A stretch of DNA of 64,000 nt from assembly GCF_003955735.1 (NCBI RefSeq), contig NZ_CP034464.1, positions 4,154,001 through 4,218,000 of the forward strand, written 5' to 3'. Made by a program: the position numbers and the translations under genes. This DNA is from Undibacterium parvum. Its GTDB lineage: Bacteria > Pseudomonadota > Gammaproteobacteria > Burkholderiales > Burkholderiaceae_D. Under the pieces are notes generated by a model. That model made no database searches and had not been told where the DNA came from. It worked only from the letters and a program-made list of their open reading frames with translations. Positions 8,239-18,426 of this stretch are shown piece by piece (within the stretch, counting starts at the first letter, position 1; every line of letters starts with the position of its first letter).

Positions 8239-8643
8239 ATGTCTTTATTTAATATTTTTAACGTTGCAGGTTCTGCCATGAGTGCGCAAGCACAGCGCCT
8301 AAACGTGGTTTCTAGCAACTTGGCAAATGCTGATAGTGTGACAAGTTCGAATGGCCAGCCCTATAAAGCAAAGCAAGTCGTGTTCAGTGCGGTTCCAACG
8401 ATTAGCTCAACTTCAACCGCCGTCAAAGTGAGTGAGGTGGTGGAGGATGCTAATCCACCAAAAATGATGTATGACCCCAAGCATCCTCTGGCTGATGAAA
8501 AAGGTTATGTTGCGATGCCAAATGTTAACGTTGTTGAGGAAATGGTGAATATGATTTCGGCGTCGCGCTCGTATCAAACCAATGTAGAGACGATGAATGC
8601 CGCCAAGACCATGTTGTTGAAAACGCTGACTTTGGGTCAGTAA
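8239..8643 (+). CDS. flgC: Flagellar basal-body rod protein FlgC
   Basis: FlgC is a rod subunit of 134 residues. The N-terminal motif [27 protein letters not shown] and the C-terminal [30 protein letters not shown] segment (about residues 95-125) are diagnostic of the flagellar rod/hook family. It follows flgB by 2 bases and precedes flgD by 22 bases. Confidence 0.95.
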   Translation: MSLFNIFNVAGSAMSAQAQRLNVVSSNLANADSVTSSNGQPYKAKQVVFSAVPTISSTSTAVKVSEVVEDANPPKMMYDPKHPLADEKGYVAMPNVNVVEEMVNMISASRSYQTNVETMNAAKTMLLKTLTLGQ

Positions 8644-8665
8644 TCCATCATAAAGTGAGATAGTC

Positions 8666-9334
8666 ATGACTACCGTACAAACAAATAACGTTGATCCCAG
8701 CTTGCAAGCGACTATGAATGGTGGTCGCGCCGCTAAAAATTCAACGCAAGAGGCTCAGGACAGGTTTATGACCTTACTGGTTACTCAGATGAAAAACCAA
8801 GATCCATTAAATCCTATGGATAACGCGCAAGTAACCAGCCAATTAGCGCAGTTGTCAACGGTGACAGGAATCGATAAATTAAATGCGACCGTCACGTCTA
8901 TGAACACCAATTTTTTGGCGGCTCAAAACTTACAAGCCGCTAGCATGATAGGGCATGGAGTAATAGCTTCTGGTAATGCGATTTCTCTAACCGATGGTAA
9001 AGCCATTTATGGGGTTGAGTTGCCGCAGGCAGCTGATAAAGTGAGCATTTCTATTCGCAATTCTGGTGGTCTTATTGTGAAAACTATTGATGCCGATGCC
9101 ATGGCCGAGGGAGTCAATACTCTTACCTGGGATGGTAAGACTGATAGTGGGGCGGTTGCGCCGAATGGTGTCTATAAATTTGAGGTGAGTGCGAGATCTG
9201 GTGAGAAAAAGCTTGACGCGAAAACTCTTGGTTTTGGCATTGTTTCTAGTATCAGCTCCGGTGCACAAGGCGCGAAATTAAGTGTAGCGAATATTGGAAA
9301 TATCAGTATGGCTGACGTAAAGCAAATTTACTGA
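8666..9334 (+). CDS. flgD: Flagellar hook assembly protein FlgD
   Basis: FlgD is the hook cap scaffold and is not part of the finished hook. The 222-residue protein has the conserved N-terminal segment QDRFMTLLVTQMKNQDPLNPMDNAQVTSQLAQLS at about residues 30-63. The FlgD tudor/FnIII-like C-terminal domain (pattern LTWDGKTDSGAVAPNGVYKFEV) follows. It is in line with flgC and flgE. Confidence 0.95.
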   Translation: MTTVQTNNVDPSLQATMNGGRAAKNSTQEAQDRFMTLLVTQMKNQDPLNPMDNAQVTSQLAQLSTVTGIDKLNATVTSMNTNFLAAQNLQAASMIGHGVIASGNAISLTDGKAIYGVELPQAADKVSISIRNSGGLIVKTIDADAMAEGVNTLTWDGKTDSGAVAPNGVYKFEVSARSGEKKLDAKTLGFGIVSSISSGAQGAKLSVANIGNISMADVKQIY

Positions 9335-9384
9335 TCTTGGTACTGAGTGGCGTTGCATCTAAATAATTGATAGAGGAGAAAATC

Positions 9385-10728
9385 ATGGGTTTCCAACAAG
9401 GCTTGAGCGGACTAAATGCGGCGTCTAAATCGCTGGACGTCATCGGGAATAATATTGCAAATGCCAATACTGTCGGTTTTAAAATGGCGCAAGCGCAGTT
9501 TGCCGATGTGTATGCCAACTCGCTCAGCGGCGGTGGTACAAATAGCGTAGGTATTGGTACAAGGTTAGCGACCGTGGCCCAGCAATTTACTCAAGGAAAT
9601 ATTACCGGAACAAATAATCCTTTAGATATTGCGATTAACGGAGCTGGATTTTTTAGAATGTCGACCAATGGCTCAATTACGTATAGTCGTAATGGTCAGT
9701 TTCAGATGGATAAAAATGGGGGCTTAGTTAATTCTCAGGGCGCTCAGTTAACTGGTTATGTGGCGAATGCGCAAGGCGTACTCTCTACAGGAGCCGCGGT
9801 TCCTATCGTTATTAATACTGCTGACGTGGCTGCAAATCAGACCGCCAATATCAATACTCGTGTCAATCTAGATTCTCGTGAGTTGGTTCCAAAAACAACT
9901 GGTACACCACCGATAACTACCTTGGTGGCATTTAATCCAACGGACCCCAGCACATTTAATAAGGCAACTTCGGTAGAGGTTTTTGATAGCTTGGGAAACC
10001 CGCATATTTTGCAGACTTTCTATGTTCAGAGTAACCGGGCGTTACCGGGACCGCCTTCCACTGTGACTAAAGAATGGGATGTGTTTACGGTGGTGGATGG
10101 TGTTTATCCACCGCTAACGCCGCCTGGACTTCCCGCTCCAACACCGACTAATTCGATAGGAAAAGTGGGTTTTGATGCATTCGGTAAATTAACGACGGTC
10201 ACACCTTCCGCGGCTACAACTCCTTTCGCGTTTGATGTCCGGATAGATGTTCCTAGTACTGGCTCGGTCACTCCGATTTCCACTCCATTGTTGGTGAAAT
10301 ATGATCTGACTGGAACGACCCAATTTGGCTCCCCATTTAGCGTAAATTTTCTGAAGCAAGATGGTTTTACCTCTGGGAAATTATCGAAATTCAATACCTC
10401 AAAAGATGGCTCTATCGTCGGTAGTTACACTAATGGAACGACGCGGGTCTTAGCGCAGGTTGTTGTTGCAAATTTTGTTAATCCGAATGGATTGCAATCT
10501 CTAGGTGATAACCAATGGAATGAAACGGCAACTTCTGGCCAGCCTTTAGTTGGATCCCCGGGGTCCGGAAGTTTGGGGGTGTTGGCAGCTAGTTCCACTG
10601 AAGATTCGAATACTGATCTGACGGGCGAATTGGTGAATATGATTACAGCGCAGCGGATTTACCAGGCAAATGCCCAAACAATTAAAACTCAGGATCAGAT
10701 ATTGCAGACTTTGGTAAATCTACGTTAA
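9385..10728 (+). CDS. flgE: Flagellar hook protein FlgE
   Basis: FlgE builds the hook, the universal joint. The ATG at 9385 follows GAGGAG and gives 447 residues beginning MGFQQGLSGLNAAS. A TTG 18 bases upstream is not needed. The N-terminal motif NNIANANTVGFK, the central variable D1/D2 region with proline-rich insertions (about residues 170-280), and the C-terminal DLTGELVNMITAQRIYQANAQ segment identify it. Confidence 0.96.
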   Translation: MGFQQGLSGLNAASKSLDVIGNNIANANTVGFKMAQAQFADVYANSLSGGGTNSVGIGTRLATVAQQFTQGNITGTNNPLDIAINGAGFFRMSTNGSITYSRNGQFQMDKNGGLVNSQGAQLTGYVANAQGVLSTGAAVPIVINTADVAANQTANINTRVNLDSRELVPKTTGTPPITTLVAFNPTDPSTFNKATSVEVFDSLGNPHILQTFYVQSNRALPGPPSTVTKEWDVFTVVDGVYPPLTPPGLPAPTPTNSIGKVGFDAFGKLTTVTPSAATTPFAFDVRIDVPSTGSVTPISTPLLVKYDLTGTTQFGSPFSVNFLKQDGFTSGKLSKFNTSKDGSIVGSYTNGTTRVLAQVVVANFVNPNGLQSLGDNQWNETATSGQPLVGSPGSGSLGVLAASSTEDSNTDLTGELVNMITAQRIYQANAQTIKTQDQILQTLVNLR

Positions 10729-10785
10729 TTAATATCAGTATGAACGCGCATTTATTAAACCAATTAGCTAGCTAAGAAGGATGTC

Positions 10786-11526
10786 ATGGACCGCTTAATT
10801 TATACCGCGATGACGGGAGCGAAGCATATATTGGAGCAGCAGGCTACCACTTCGCACAATCTTGCCAATGCCACGACTACCGGTTTTCGCGCCCAACTTG
10901 ATTCATTTCGCGCGGTGCCTATCTTGGGGCCAGGCTTGCCAACTAGGGCATTTGTGGTTGATGCGACTGTCGGTACGGATTTTTCTACCGGCAGCTTTCA
11001 GAGCACTGGACGCGAGCTGGATCTGGCAATTCAAGGCAAGGGATGGTTGGCGGTAGAAAAAGCAGACGGCACGGAAGGCTATACCCGGCATGGCAGTTTA
11101 AAGCTTAGTGAAAATGGTGTGTTGCAGACTCAGAGTGGATTGAATGTTCTTGGAGATGGCGGTCCAATCACTATTCCTCCTGATGTTTCTATTGCTATCG
11201 CGAAAGATGGCACAGTGTCAACGGTGCCGACGGGAAGTAAACCGAATGCGGTGGAAGTGATAGGGCGCTTAAAATTAGTGAATCCAGCTGAAGAAAATTT
11301 ACTGCGAGGTGACGATGGTTTGTTTAAAACCAAAGACGGTCTTGCTGTAGATTCTGATCTGAACGTGACGGTCGCTGGTGGTATGTTGGAAGGAAGTAAT
11401 GTGAACGTGGTTGAGTCTATGGTTAGCATGATTAATCTCGCTCGCTCTTTCGAAATGCAAATGAAATTATTAAGCAACGCCGAGAGTAATGCCGCAAAAG
11501 CGGGGCAAATTTTCAATCTGGGCTGA
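10786..11526 (+). CDS. flgF: Flagellar distal rod-type protein FlgF
   Basis: FlgF is a rod protein of 246 residues. The N-terminus MDRLIYTAMTGAK with SHNLANATTTGFRAQL, and the C-terminal NVVESMVSMINLARSFEMQMKLL, match FlgF and separate it from FlgG, which follows. A GAAGGA ribosome site precedes the ATG. Confidence 0.95.
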   Translation: MDRLIYTAMTGAKHILEQQATTSHNLANATTTGFRAQLDSFRAVPILGPGLPTRAFVVDATVGTDFSTGSFQSTGRELDLAIQGKGWLAVEKADGTEGYTRHGSLKLSENGVLQTQSGLNVLGDGGPITIPPDVSIAIAKDGTVSTVPTGSKPNAVEVIGRLKLVNPAEENLLRGDDGLFKTKDGLAVDSDLNVTVAGGMLEGSNVNVVESMVSMINLARSFEMQMKLLSNAESNAAKAGQIFNLG

Positions 11527-11590
11527 TAGATAATTAAAGTAATAACAGGCTTGATGGCGCCTTCGGATATGCGGAATAAGGAAGAATAAA

Positions 11591-12373
11591 ATGATACGTT
11601 CATTATGGATAGCAAAAACAGGTCTAGATGCGCAACAGACGCAAATGGATGTAATCACCAACAATCTTGCAAACGTAAGCACCACAGGCTTCAAGCGTTC
11701 ACGTGCGATTTTTGAAGATCTTCTGTATCAAAACATACGTCAACCTGGCGCCCAAAGTTCTCAGCAAACCCAATTGCCATCGGGTTTGCAGCTAGGAACC
11801 GGTGTTCGGCCCGTTGCAACTGAACGTATTTTCACTCAGGGGAATCTTCAGCAAACTGGGAATAGTAAAGACCTGGCTATTAGCGGTCAAGGTTTTTTTC
11901 AGGTGTTGATGCCCGATGGCTCGACTGCATATACACGTGATGGTTCTTTTCAAGTAGATAGCCAAGGTCAAATGGTGACGGCCAGTGGCTTTGTGATTCA
12001 ACCTGCTATTACGATACCCGCTAACGCCCAAAGTGTTACGGTTGGACGCGATGGTACGGTATCAGTAACTCAGCCCGGATCTAGCGCTCCAGTGCAGGTT
12101 GGGTCTATTCAGCTAGCAACCTTCATTAATTCGGCTGGGTTGATGTCTATGGGCGAGAATCTATATGTTGAGACCGCAGCTTCCGGTAATCCTGGCACGA
12201 ATACCCCAGGAACAAATGGCGCTGGGCTTCTTATACAAAGTTCGGTCGAGACTTCGAATGTGAATGTGGCCGAAGAATTGGTCAATATGATACAGACGCA
12301 AAGGGCTTACGAGATCAATAGTAAGGCAATAACGACATCAGATCAGATGCTGCAAAGACTTTCGCAACTGTAA
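11591..12373 (+). CDS. flgG: Flagellar distal rod protein FlgG
   Basis: FlgG forms the distal rod that crosses the P and L rings. The length of 260 residues is exactly usual. The N-terminus [20 protein letters not shown] with [24 protein letters not shown] and the C-terminal [24 protein letters not shown] are nearly invariant FlgG signatures. GGAAGAA lies upstream of the ATG. Confidence 0.97.
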   Translation: MIRSLWIAKTGLDAQQTQMDVITNNLANVSTTGFKRSRAIFEDLLYQNIRQPGAQSSQQTQLPSGLQLGTGVRPVATERIFTQGNLQQTGNSKDLAISGQGFFQVLMPDGSTAYTRDGSFQVDSQGQMVTASGFVIQPAITIPANAQSVTVGRDGTVSVTQPGSSAPVQVGSIQLATFINSAGLMSMGENLYVETAASGNPGTNTPGTNGAGLLIQSSVETSNVNVAEELVNMIQTQRAYEINSKAITTSDQMLQRLSQL

Positions 12374-12394
12374 TTATTGAGTGATGCTGAGGAA

Positions 12395-13063
12395 ATGATG
12401 AATATTAAAATCTTTTTAGGCTTGTGTTTTGCGATTGGCTTGTCGGGTTGCGCAGTTACGCCGACCCCTATTGTGCATCAGCCTATGACGATACAGCCAC
12501 AATCCGCTAAACCGCAACGCGAGATGAATGGTGCAATTTTTCAATCGGCATTTTATAGACCTCTTTTTGAGGATTCTAGAGCGAGATTGATTGGTGACGT
12601 AATGACAGTCTCTATCAGTGAAAAAACCTCGGCAGGAAAAGCTGCCGCAAGTTCTGGAAGCAAATCTGGCGGCGCCTCATTTTCAGCTCCTGTCGTTCTT
12701 GGAATTCCTGCTAGCACTTTAGCCAAAGCGTCTATTTCAACCACATCCTCAAGCAAATTTGATGAAAAGGGCGCTGAGACGGCGAGTAATAGCTTTACTG
12801 GCACCATCGCAGTTACTGTCATTGATGTTCTGCCAAATGGCAATTTATTGGTCAGTGGAGAGAAACAAATCGCCTTTGATAAAGGCGCTGAGTTCGTCCG
12901 TTTTTCGGGTGTTGTCAACCCTCAGACGGTCACTGCCGGAAATCAGGTAGCATCTACTCAGGTGGCTGATGCGCGGTTCGAATATCGCTCGACTAGCCAT
13001 GTTGATATCGCCGAAATGAATTCTTTGTTGACGCGGTTTTTTCTGAGTTTTATTCCTTTATAG
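12395..13063 (+). CDS. flgH: Flagellar L-ring lipoprotein FlgH
   Basis: FlgH forms the outer-membrane L ring. From the ATG at 12395 (GAGGA upstream) it has 222 residues with a lipoprotein signal ending LSGC, so the mature protein starts at a lipidated cysteine. A TTG further upstream would only add six polar residues. The pattern RARLIGDVMTVSISEKTSAGK and the C-terminal SSTHVD-like end with ARFEYRSTSHVDIAEMNSLLTRFF are typical. Confidence 0.95.
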   Translation: MMNIKIFLGLCFAIGLSGCAVTPTPIVHQPMTIQPQSAKPQREMNGAIFQSAFYRPLFEDSRARLIGDVMTVSISEKTSAGKAAASSGSKSGGASFSAPVVLGIPASTLAKASISTTSSSKFDEKGAETASNSFTGTIAVTVIDVLPNGNLLVSGEKQIAFDKGAEFVRFSGVVNPQTVTAGNQVASTQVADARFEYRSTSHVDIAEMNSLLTRFFLSFIPL

Positions 13064-13080
13064 CCTTCCTTAAGAGCATT

Positions 13081-14211
13081 GTGATGATAAGTAAATTTTT
13101 CTCTGCGTTCAAAATTTCGCTCACAACATGCCTGTTTGTGTCCCTTGGCTTTACCCCATTTGAGGTGGCGGCTGAACGCTTGAAAGATTTGGCCGGCATA
13201 CAAGGCGTAAGACAGAATCAATTGATAGGCTATGGTTTAGTGGTTGGTCTGGACGGTAGTGGCGATCAAACTACCCAAACTCCATTTACTGTGCAAAGCA
13301 TTATCAATATGATGCAGCAACTTGGTGTGAGCATCCCGGTTGGTACCAGTCTGCAATTGAAAAATGTTGCGGCCGTCATGGTAACAACCTCGCTTCCTCC
13401 CTTTGCCCAACCAGGGCAAACCTTGGATATTACGGTGTCCTCAATTGGTAACGCTAAAAGTTTGCGCGGCGGCACCTTGTTGATGACACCTCTTAAGGGC
13501 GCTGACAATCAAATTTATGGTATGGCCCAAGGTAATGTCTTGGTTGGTGGGGTTGGTGCATCGGCGAATGGAAGTAAGGCGCAAATTAATCACTTAAGTG
13601 TGGGCAGAATATCCTCAGGTGCCACCGTTGAACGTGCGGTTGCCTCTGTCTTAGGACATGGGAATATCATACAGTTGGAGTTGAATACTTCAGATTTCTC
13701 TACCGCAAGTCGGGTCGTTGAGGCTATCAATAAGCGCTTTGGTGCTGATACCGCAGCAGCGGTTGACGGCAGAGTTATTCAGGTGAAAGCGCCTGCTAGT
13801 AATGATCAGCGAGTTAGTTTCCTAGGCGCGTTGGAAAGCATTGATGTCACACCCGCACAGAATGCTGCGAAGGTAATATTGAACGCACGCACAGGTTCTA
13901 TCGTGATGAACCAATCGGTCACGCTCGACACATGCGCGATCTCACACGGAAATTTGTCTATCGTCATTAATACTGACAACGCAGTTAGCCAACCTAATGC
14001 TTTGGCTGGCGGGCAGACCGCTGGCACCGCAAATTCAAATATAACGATTGCTAAGGATGCGGGACAGTTAATGGTGCTTAAAGCAGGCGCTTCTTTGAGC
14101 GATGTGGTAAAGGCACTTAATTCTATCGGCGCGACACCGCAGGATTTACTGGCCATATTGCAGGCAATGAAGGCATCGGGTGCCTTGCATGCCGATTTGG
14201 AAATTATCTAA
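13081..14211 (+). CDS. flgI: Flagellar P-ring protein FlgI
   Basis: FlgI forms the periplasmic P ring. It is 376 residues with a signal peptide to about residue 31. The highly conserved RLKDLAGIQGVRQNQLIGYGLVVGLDGSGD segment (about residues 33-62) follows. The C-terminus LNSIGATPQDLLAILQAMKASGALHADLEII is standard. It starts at GTG, with an in-frame ATG 3 bases later. It follows flgH by 17 bases. FlgA, its chaperone, is divergent upstream. Confidence 0.97.
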   Translation: MMISKFFSAFKISLTTCLFVSLGFTPFEVAAERLKDLAGIQGVRQNQLIGYGLVVGLDGSGDQTTQTPFTVQSIINMMQQLGVSIPVGTSLQLKNVAAVMVTTSLPPFAQPGQTLDITVSSIGNAKSLRGGTLLMTPLKGADNQIYGMAQGNVLVGGVGASANGSKAQINHLSVGRISSGATVERAVASVLGHGNIIQLELNTSDFSTASRVVEAINKRFGADTAAAVDGRVIQVKAPASNDQRVSFLGALESIDVTPAQNAAKVILNARTGSIVMNQSVTLDTCAISHGNLSIVINTDNAVSQPNALAGGQTAGTANSNITIAKDAGQLMVLKAGASLSDVVKALNSIGATPQDLLAILQAMKASGALHADLEII

Positions 14212-14220
14212 GGATTAATC

Positions 14221-15135
14221 ATGATAGGCCGCGCCGATTTATCAGATAAACTTGCTTTCGATAGTAAGGGGCTTGATGGGCTAAAACAATCTGCGAGAGA
14301 AAAATCGCCGGAGGCCCTGAAGGAGGCTGCCAAGCAATTTGAAGCATTGTTTATGAATATGATGCTCAAATCGATGCGGCAGGCCGAGAGTAAAGATAGC
14401 CCCTTCGAAAATGAACAAAGTCGTATGTATACTTCTATGTTGGACCAGCAATTATCACAAAATATGTCTAAGCGAGGGATAGGCTTGGCAGATGCCTTGG
14501 TGCGGCAGCTATCCAATAATGCTGGGAATCAAATTCTAGGCCTAGATACTTCTTTAAGTAATGATAATAAAGCGGATTTGAAAAATTTGAACGGGCTGGA
14601 TTCTTATCTTAAACAAGCAAATTTCGAAAAGAAAATCGAATCTACTGAAACATTCGGTTTAAATAAAAATGCCCCCACTCACGTGAAAGAGTTCCAGCAA
14701 AAACTCGCCGCGCATGCTGAACAAGCTAGTTTGGAAACCGGAATACCTGCTAAATTTATGCTAGGCCAAGCCGCTCTCGAGAGTGGTTGGGGAAAGAAAG
14801 AAATTAAGGCTATGGATGGATCGGCTAGCCATAATATTTTTGGTATGAAGGCCACGAGTTCTTGGAAAGGAAAAACGGTTGAAGCGGTGACTACAGAGTA
14901 TATTGATGGTGTTGCTAGTCGGAAAATTCAAAAATTTAAGGCTTACGATTCATATAGCGATGCATTCAAAGATTATGCGAAATTGCTAACAAAAAACCCT
15001 CGTTATGAAAATGTTATTGCAAATGCCAAAGACGCGACAAGTTTCGCCTTTGGATTGCAAAAGGCTGGATATGCGACTGATCCTCAATACGCAATGAAAC
15101 TTTCGAAAATTATCAAACAAACATTATCTGCATAG
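14221..15135 (+). CDS. flgJ: Flagellar rod assembly protein/peptidoglycan hydrolase FlgJ
   Basis: FlgJ caps the growing rod and, in gamma- and betaproteobacteria, opens the peptidoglycan. The 304-residue protein has both parts. The N-terminal rod-binding domain (about 30-100) has AAKQFEALFMNMMLKSMRQA and DQQLSQNMSKRGIGLADALV. The C-terminal glucosaminidase domain (about 150-300) has LGQAALESGWGKKEI, containing the catalytic glutamate, and NIFGMKA. It is the last gene before the separate flgKL promoter. Confidence 0.96.
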   Translation: MIGRADLSDKLAFDSKGLDGLKQSAREKSPEALKEAAKQFEALFMNMMLKSMRQAESKDSPFENEQSRMYTSMLDQQLSQNMSKRGIGLADALVRQLSNNAGNQILGLDTSLSNDNKADLKNLNGLDSYLKQANFEKKIESTETFGLNKNAPTHVKEFQQKLAAHAEQASLETGIPAKFMLGQAALESGWGKKEIKAMDGSASHNIFGMKATSSWKGKTVEAVTTEYIDGVASRKIQKFKAYDSYSDAFKDYAKLLTKNPRYENVIANAKDATSFAFGLQKAGYATDPQYAMKLSKIIKQTLSA

Positions 15136-15154
15136 TAAGGGCAATTTCTCTGAT

Positions 15155-15181
15155 TAAAGTTTTTGGCATTATCCCCGTTAA
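15155..15181 (+). promoter_or_regulatory. Sigma-28 (FliA) promoter of flgK-flgL
   Basis: TAAAGTTT at 15155-15162, an 11-base spacer, then CCCGTTAA at 15174-15181. The -35 is a perfect FliA consensus, the spacer is ideal, and the -10 matches GCCGATAA at 6 of 8 bases. It lies about 55 bases before flgK, consistent with a late promoter for the junction proteins. Confidence 0.85.
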
Positions 15182-15235
15182 CTTGATTAAGAAATGTTGA
15201 AACTGTTAACGCAAGCAAACTAAATAGGTTTACTC

Positions 15236-17194
15236 ATGGGCACCAACGTATTAGGTATAGGGCAAAGTGCACTTTTGGCTGCGCAAGTAGGGATTGCAAC
15301 CACCGGGCATAATATTGCCAATGCAGCAACTCCTGGGTATAACCGCCAAGTTATCTCGCAGAGTGCGGCCGAGCCTCAAGGTAATGGTGGATCCTATCTC
15401 GGGCAAGGCGTTAAAGTTGACCAGGTAGCAAGGGTTTATAATCAATTTCTAGGACAGCAAGTTAACTCAACGCAGTCCTCCAAAAATTATGCGGATGCCT
15501 ATTTTGGTCAAATCAAACAAATAAATAACTTAGTTGCAGATCCGCAGGCGGGTGCTTCGCCTGCAATCCAAGAGTTTTTTAATTCAGTACAAAATCTAGC
15601 GACTACGCCAAATGGAACGGCAGGTGCTGCCGCTCGACAATCCGTTATATCTTCCGGTTCAGCCCTCACTGCAAGACTTCAAAGTTTGCAAAACCGTATT
15701 GATCAACTGCGTGAGGGTGTCAACGGTCAAATTCAAGATTCGGTCGGCACCATTAATAGTTATACGAGTCAATTGGCTGCATTAAATGAAACGATAGAGC
15801 GCGCTCAAAGCGTCGGCGGTTTGCCGAATGATCTCTTGGATCATCGCGATAACCTTATTACTGAATTAAGTAAGTTGGTTAATGTTTCTGTGGTTCCGCA
15901 GGGCGGGAAAATTAATATTTTCATGGGAACTGGCCAACCCCTGGTATTAGGCAGTAAAGCATCGAGTTTGCAAGTTACAAGTTCTTTAACTGATCCCTCA
16001 AGACTAGAAGTGGCTTATGAGACCAATGGTACTTTGGTTCAGATTGCTGAAAACAGTTTGACCGGTGGTCGATTAGGTGGCTTATTTAGTTTTAGGGCAA
16101 ACTCTCTTGATGTGTCGGAAAACTCCCTAGGACGAGTTGCAATTGGTTTGGCTACTACATTTAATGACCAGCATAAATTAGGTCAGGATTTGAATGGCGC
16201 TTTAGGCGGTAATTTCTTCAATGTTGGCGTGCCTATCTCGCAGCCAAGCGCAACCAATAATGGCGTAACGGGCAATATGTCGGCAAGTATTGTGGATGTA
16301 GGTGCATTGACTACCAGTGACTATCGTGTCCAGTACTTAGCCGGAAACTATCAAATTACGCGCCTCTCGGATGGAGCCTCTACAACACCACCTTTGTCGC
16401 CGACCTTGCCGGTTATATTTGATGGTGTTTCGTTTAATGCACCCGCGGTGGCGCCGACCAACGGAGATGAATTTTTAATTCGCCCGACTGCAGCTGGGGT
16501 GCGTGGATTTAGTGTTGCTATCAACGATACTTCGAAGTTAGCTGCAGCAGCGCCAATTGCCACCAACTTTCCAAGTACTAATACCGGTAGCGGGAAAATC
16601 AGCCCTGGCGTGATAGATGCAACTTTTGTTCCTGCATCATTCGTACCGCCAGTTAGTTTGAGCTTTTCTGCCAACGCATTTACCGGATTTCCCGTAGGTT
16701 CTAATGTGTCAGTCACGGTAAATGGTGTGACAACCCCGTACGGGCCATATGTGGCTGGTACGCCAGTGCCATATACCAGCGGTGCAACCGTGAAGGTGAG
16801 TGGTGTCAGTTTTAATGTGACTGGCACACCGGCTAACGGCGATGTATTTACTATCTCTCCAAACAGTAACGGATCGGGAGATAATCGTAATGCTTTATTG
16901 CTAGGCAAATTGCAAACACAGAATACCTTAGTGGGTAAAAGCACGAGTTTTCAAGGTGCTTACGCGCAATTCGTAAGTTTTGTCGGGAATAAAACGCATG
17001 AATTAGAAGTGACGAATTTGTCGGAGACAAAGCTGCTTGAGCAGGCGGTGCAAGCGCAGCAAGCCGACTCAGGAGTGAATCTTGATGAAGAGGCAGCCAA
17101 CCTACTCCGGTATCAGCAGGCTTATCAGGCAGCGGGTAAATTGATGCAAATAGCCAGTCAGTTATTCGATGCTTTACTGGCGCTGGGTAGATAA
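15236..17194 (+). CDS. flgK: Hook-filament junction protein FlgK (HAP1)
   Basis: FlgK is the first hook-filament junction protein and is exported with FlgN. It has 652 residues. The N-terminal rod/hook motif GHNIANAATPGYNRQVISQS and the C-terminal SGVNLDEEAANLLRYQQAYQAAGKLMQIASQLFDALL are diagnostic. The central part (about residues 340-560) has repeated beta-rich GDxFxI motifs (NGDEFLI, NGDVFTI), a variable surface region. It has its own sigma-28 promoter. Confidence 0.96.
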   Translation: MGTNVLGIGQSALLAAQVGIATTGHNIANAATPGYNRQVISQSAAEPQGNGGSYLGQGVKVDQVARVYNQFLGQQVNSTQSSKNYADAYFGQIKQINNLVADPQAGASPAIQEFFNSVQNLATTPNGTAGAAARQSVISSGSALTARLQSLQNRIDQLREGVNGQIQDSVGTINSYTSQLAALNETIERAQSVGGLPNDLLDHRDNLITELSKLVNVSVVPQGGKINIFMGTGQPLVLGSKASSLQVTSSLTDPSRLEVAYETNGTLVQIAENSLTGGRLGGLFSFRANSLDVSENSLGRVAIGLATTFNDQHKLGQDLNGALGGNFFNVGVPISQPSATNNGVTGNMSASIVDVGALTTSDYRVQYLAGNYQITRLSDGASTTPPLSPTLPVIFDGVSFNAPAVAPTNGDEFLIRPTAAGVRGFSVAINDTSKLAAAAPIATNFPSTNTGSGKISPGVIDATFVPASFVPPVSLSFSANAFTGFPVGSNVSVTVNGVTTPYGPYVAGTPVPYTSGATVKVSGVSFNVTGTPANGDVFTISPNSNGSGDNRNALLLGKLQTQNTLVGKSTSFQGAYAQFVSFVGNKTHELEVTNLSETKLLEQAVQAQQADSGVNLDEEAANLLRYQQAYQAAGKLMQIASQLFDALLALGR

Positions 17195-17211
17195 AGTTTA
17201 GAGGTATTATT

Positions 17212-18420
17212 ATGCGAATTAGTACAAGTACAATCTACGACTCTGGTGCGGCGAGGATTAGCGATTTGCAGGTCGCCTTAAATAAAACGAACCAGCAGAT
17301 GAGCACTGGTCGTAGGGTATTGACCCCATCTGATGACCCTATCGCCTCAGCTCGCGCTTTAGTCATTAGTCAATCAGATTCTGTCAATGATCAATATGCC
17401 GTAAATAGGCGCAATGGAAAGAATGCACTAAATGGCGCTGAAAATATTCTCGCGAGCGTGACCAGCACGCTGCAAAGTGTAAAGACATTGATTGTGAATG
17501 CTGGTAATGGTTCATTGACTGATGTGGATAGAGGTTATATCGCGACCCAACTGCAAGGCAACCTTGATCAAATGTTAAGTCTCGCGAACTCCACTGATGA
17601 AACTGGAAACTATATGTTTTCAGGTTTTACAAACACTGTCATGCCGTATGTTAAAACTGCGAATGGTGCAAACTACGTTGGCGATCAAGGTCAAAGATTT
17701 GTGCAGGCTGACACCTCAAGACAGATCGCGATGGGTGATGTAGGACCTGCTGTATTCGGAAATATTCGTACCAGTAAAACTGCCTTTGCTGTTGCTGCAA
17801 ATTCTGCGAATTTGGGGAAGGGGGTGATCTCAGGGGAAAGTATTGCTAACGCCGCTTTACTTACCGGAAATAATTATGAGATAAAATTTTCATCGGCTAC
17901 AAATTTCGATGTGTTAAATAAAACTACCGGTCTTCCTGCCCTCAGTGCTCAGACCTACACTAGCGGTAGCCCTATTGTTTTCGACGGAATTCAAGTTAAT
18001 ATCACAGATACGCCTACAGCTCCCGGCATCGGGGATAGTTTTTCAATTCAGCCTGGAAATCAAAATATTTTTGAAACCTTGACTGATTTGATCAATGTTT
18101 TGAGGACCTCGTCGGGATCATTGGGGGCAAAAGCCGATCTCTCGGCTGGATTGGCGCAAGCGAATAATAATGTCGATGCATCACTCTCCAACGTCATCGT
18201 ATCGCGCACCAATATGGGGACTAGTTTAAAAGAAATTGATACTCTGGATGAGTCTGGTGATGGTATTGGCTTGGTGTACAAAAAAGAGTTGGCTGAGTTG
18301 CAGGACTTGGACTACGTTAAGGCGATTACTGAGTTAAAACAACAAGAAGTAACCTTGCAAGCGGCACAGCAGTCATTTGTTAAAACTTCGTCTTTGTCTT
18401 TGTTTAACTATATTAGTTAA
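17212..18420 (+). CDS. flgL: Hook-filament junction protein FlgL (HAP3)
   Basis: FlgL joins FlgK to the flagellin filament. It has 402 residues with the flagellin-like N-terminus MRISTSTIYDSGAARI and the TGRRVLTPSDDPIASARAL motif. The C-terminal helix is YVKAITELKQQEVTLQAAQQSFVKTSSLSLFNYI. It is cotranscribed with flgK from the sigma-28 promoter. It ends 6 bases before the convergent deacetylase gene, with no clear terminator between them. Confidence 0.95.
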   Translation: MRISTSTIYDSGAARISDLQVALNKTNQQMSTGRRVLTPSDDPIASARALVISQSDSVNDQYAVNRRNGKNALNGAENILASVTSTLQSVKTLIVNAGNGSLTDVDRGYIATQLQGNLDQMLSLANSTDETGNYMFSGFTNTVMPYVKTANGANYVGDQGQRFVQADTSRQIAMGDVGPAVFGNIRTSKTAFAVAANSANLGKGVISGESIANAALLTGNNYEIKFSSATNFDVLNKTTGLPALSAQTYTSGSPIVFDGIQVNITDTPTAPGIGDSFSIQPGNQNIFETLTDLINVLRTSSGSLGAKADLSAGLAQANNNVDASLSNVIVSRTNMGTSLKEIDTLDESGDGIGLVYKKELAELQDLDYVKAITELKQQEVTLQAAQQSFVKTSSLSLFNYIS

Positions 18421-18426
18421 TTTAGG

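Noticed and set aside
16351..16944. 197-codon minus-strand frame inside flgK
   Set aside because: It is antisense to the well-identified FlgK variable region. Its Val/Pro/Thr-rich content is a shadow of the plus-strand codons.
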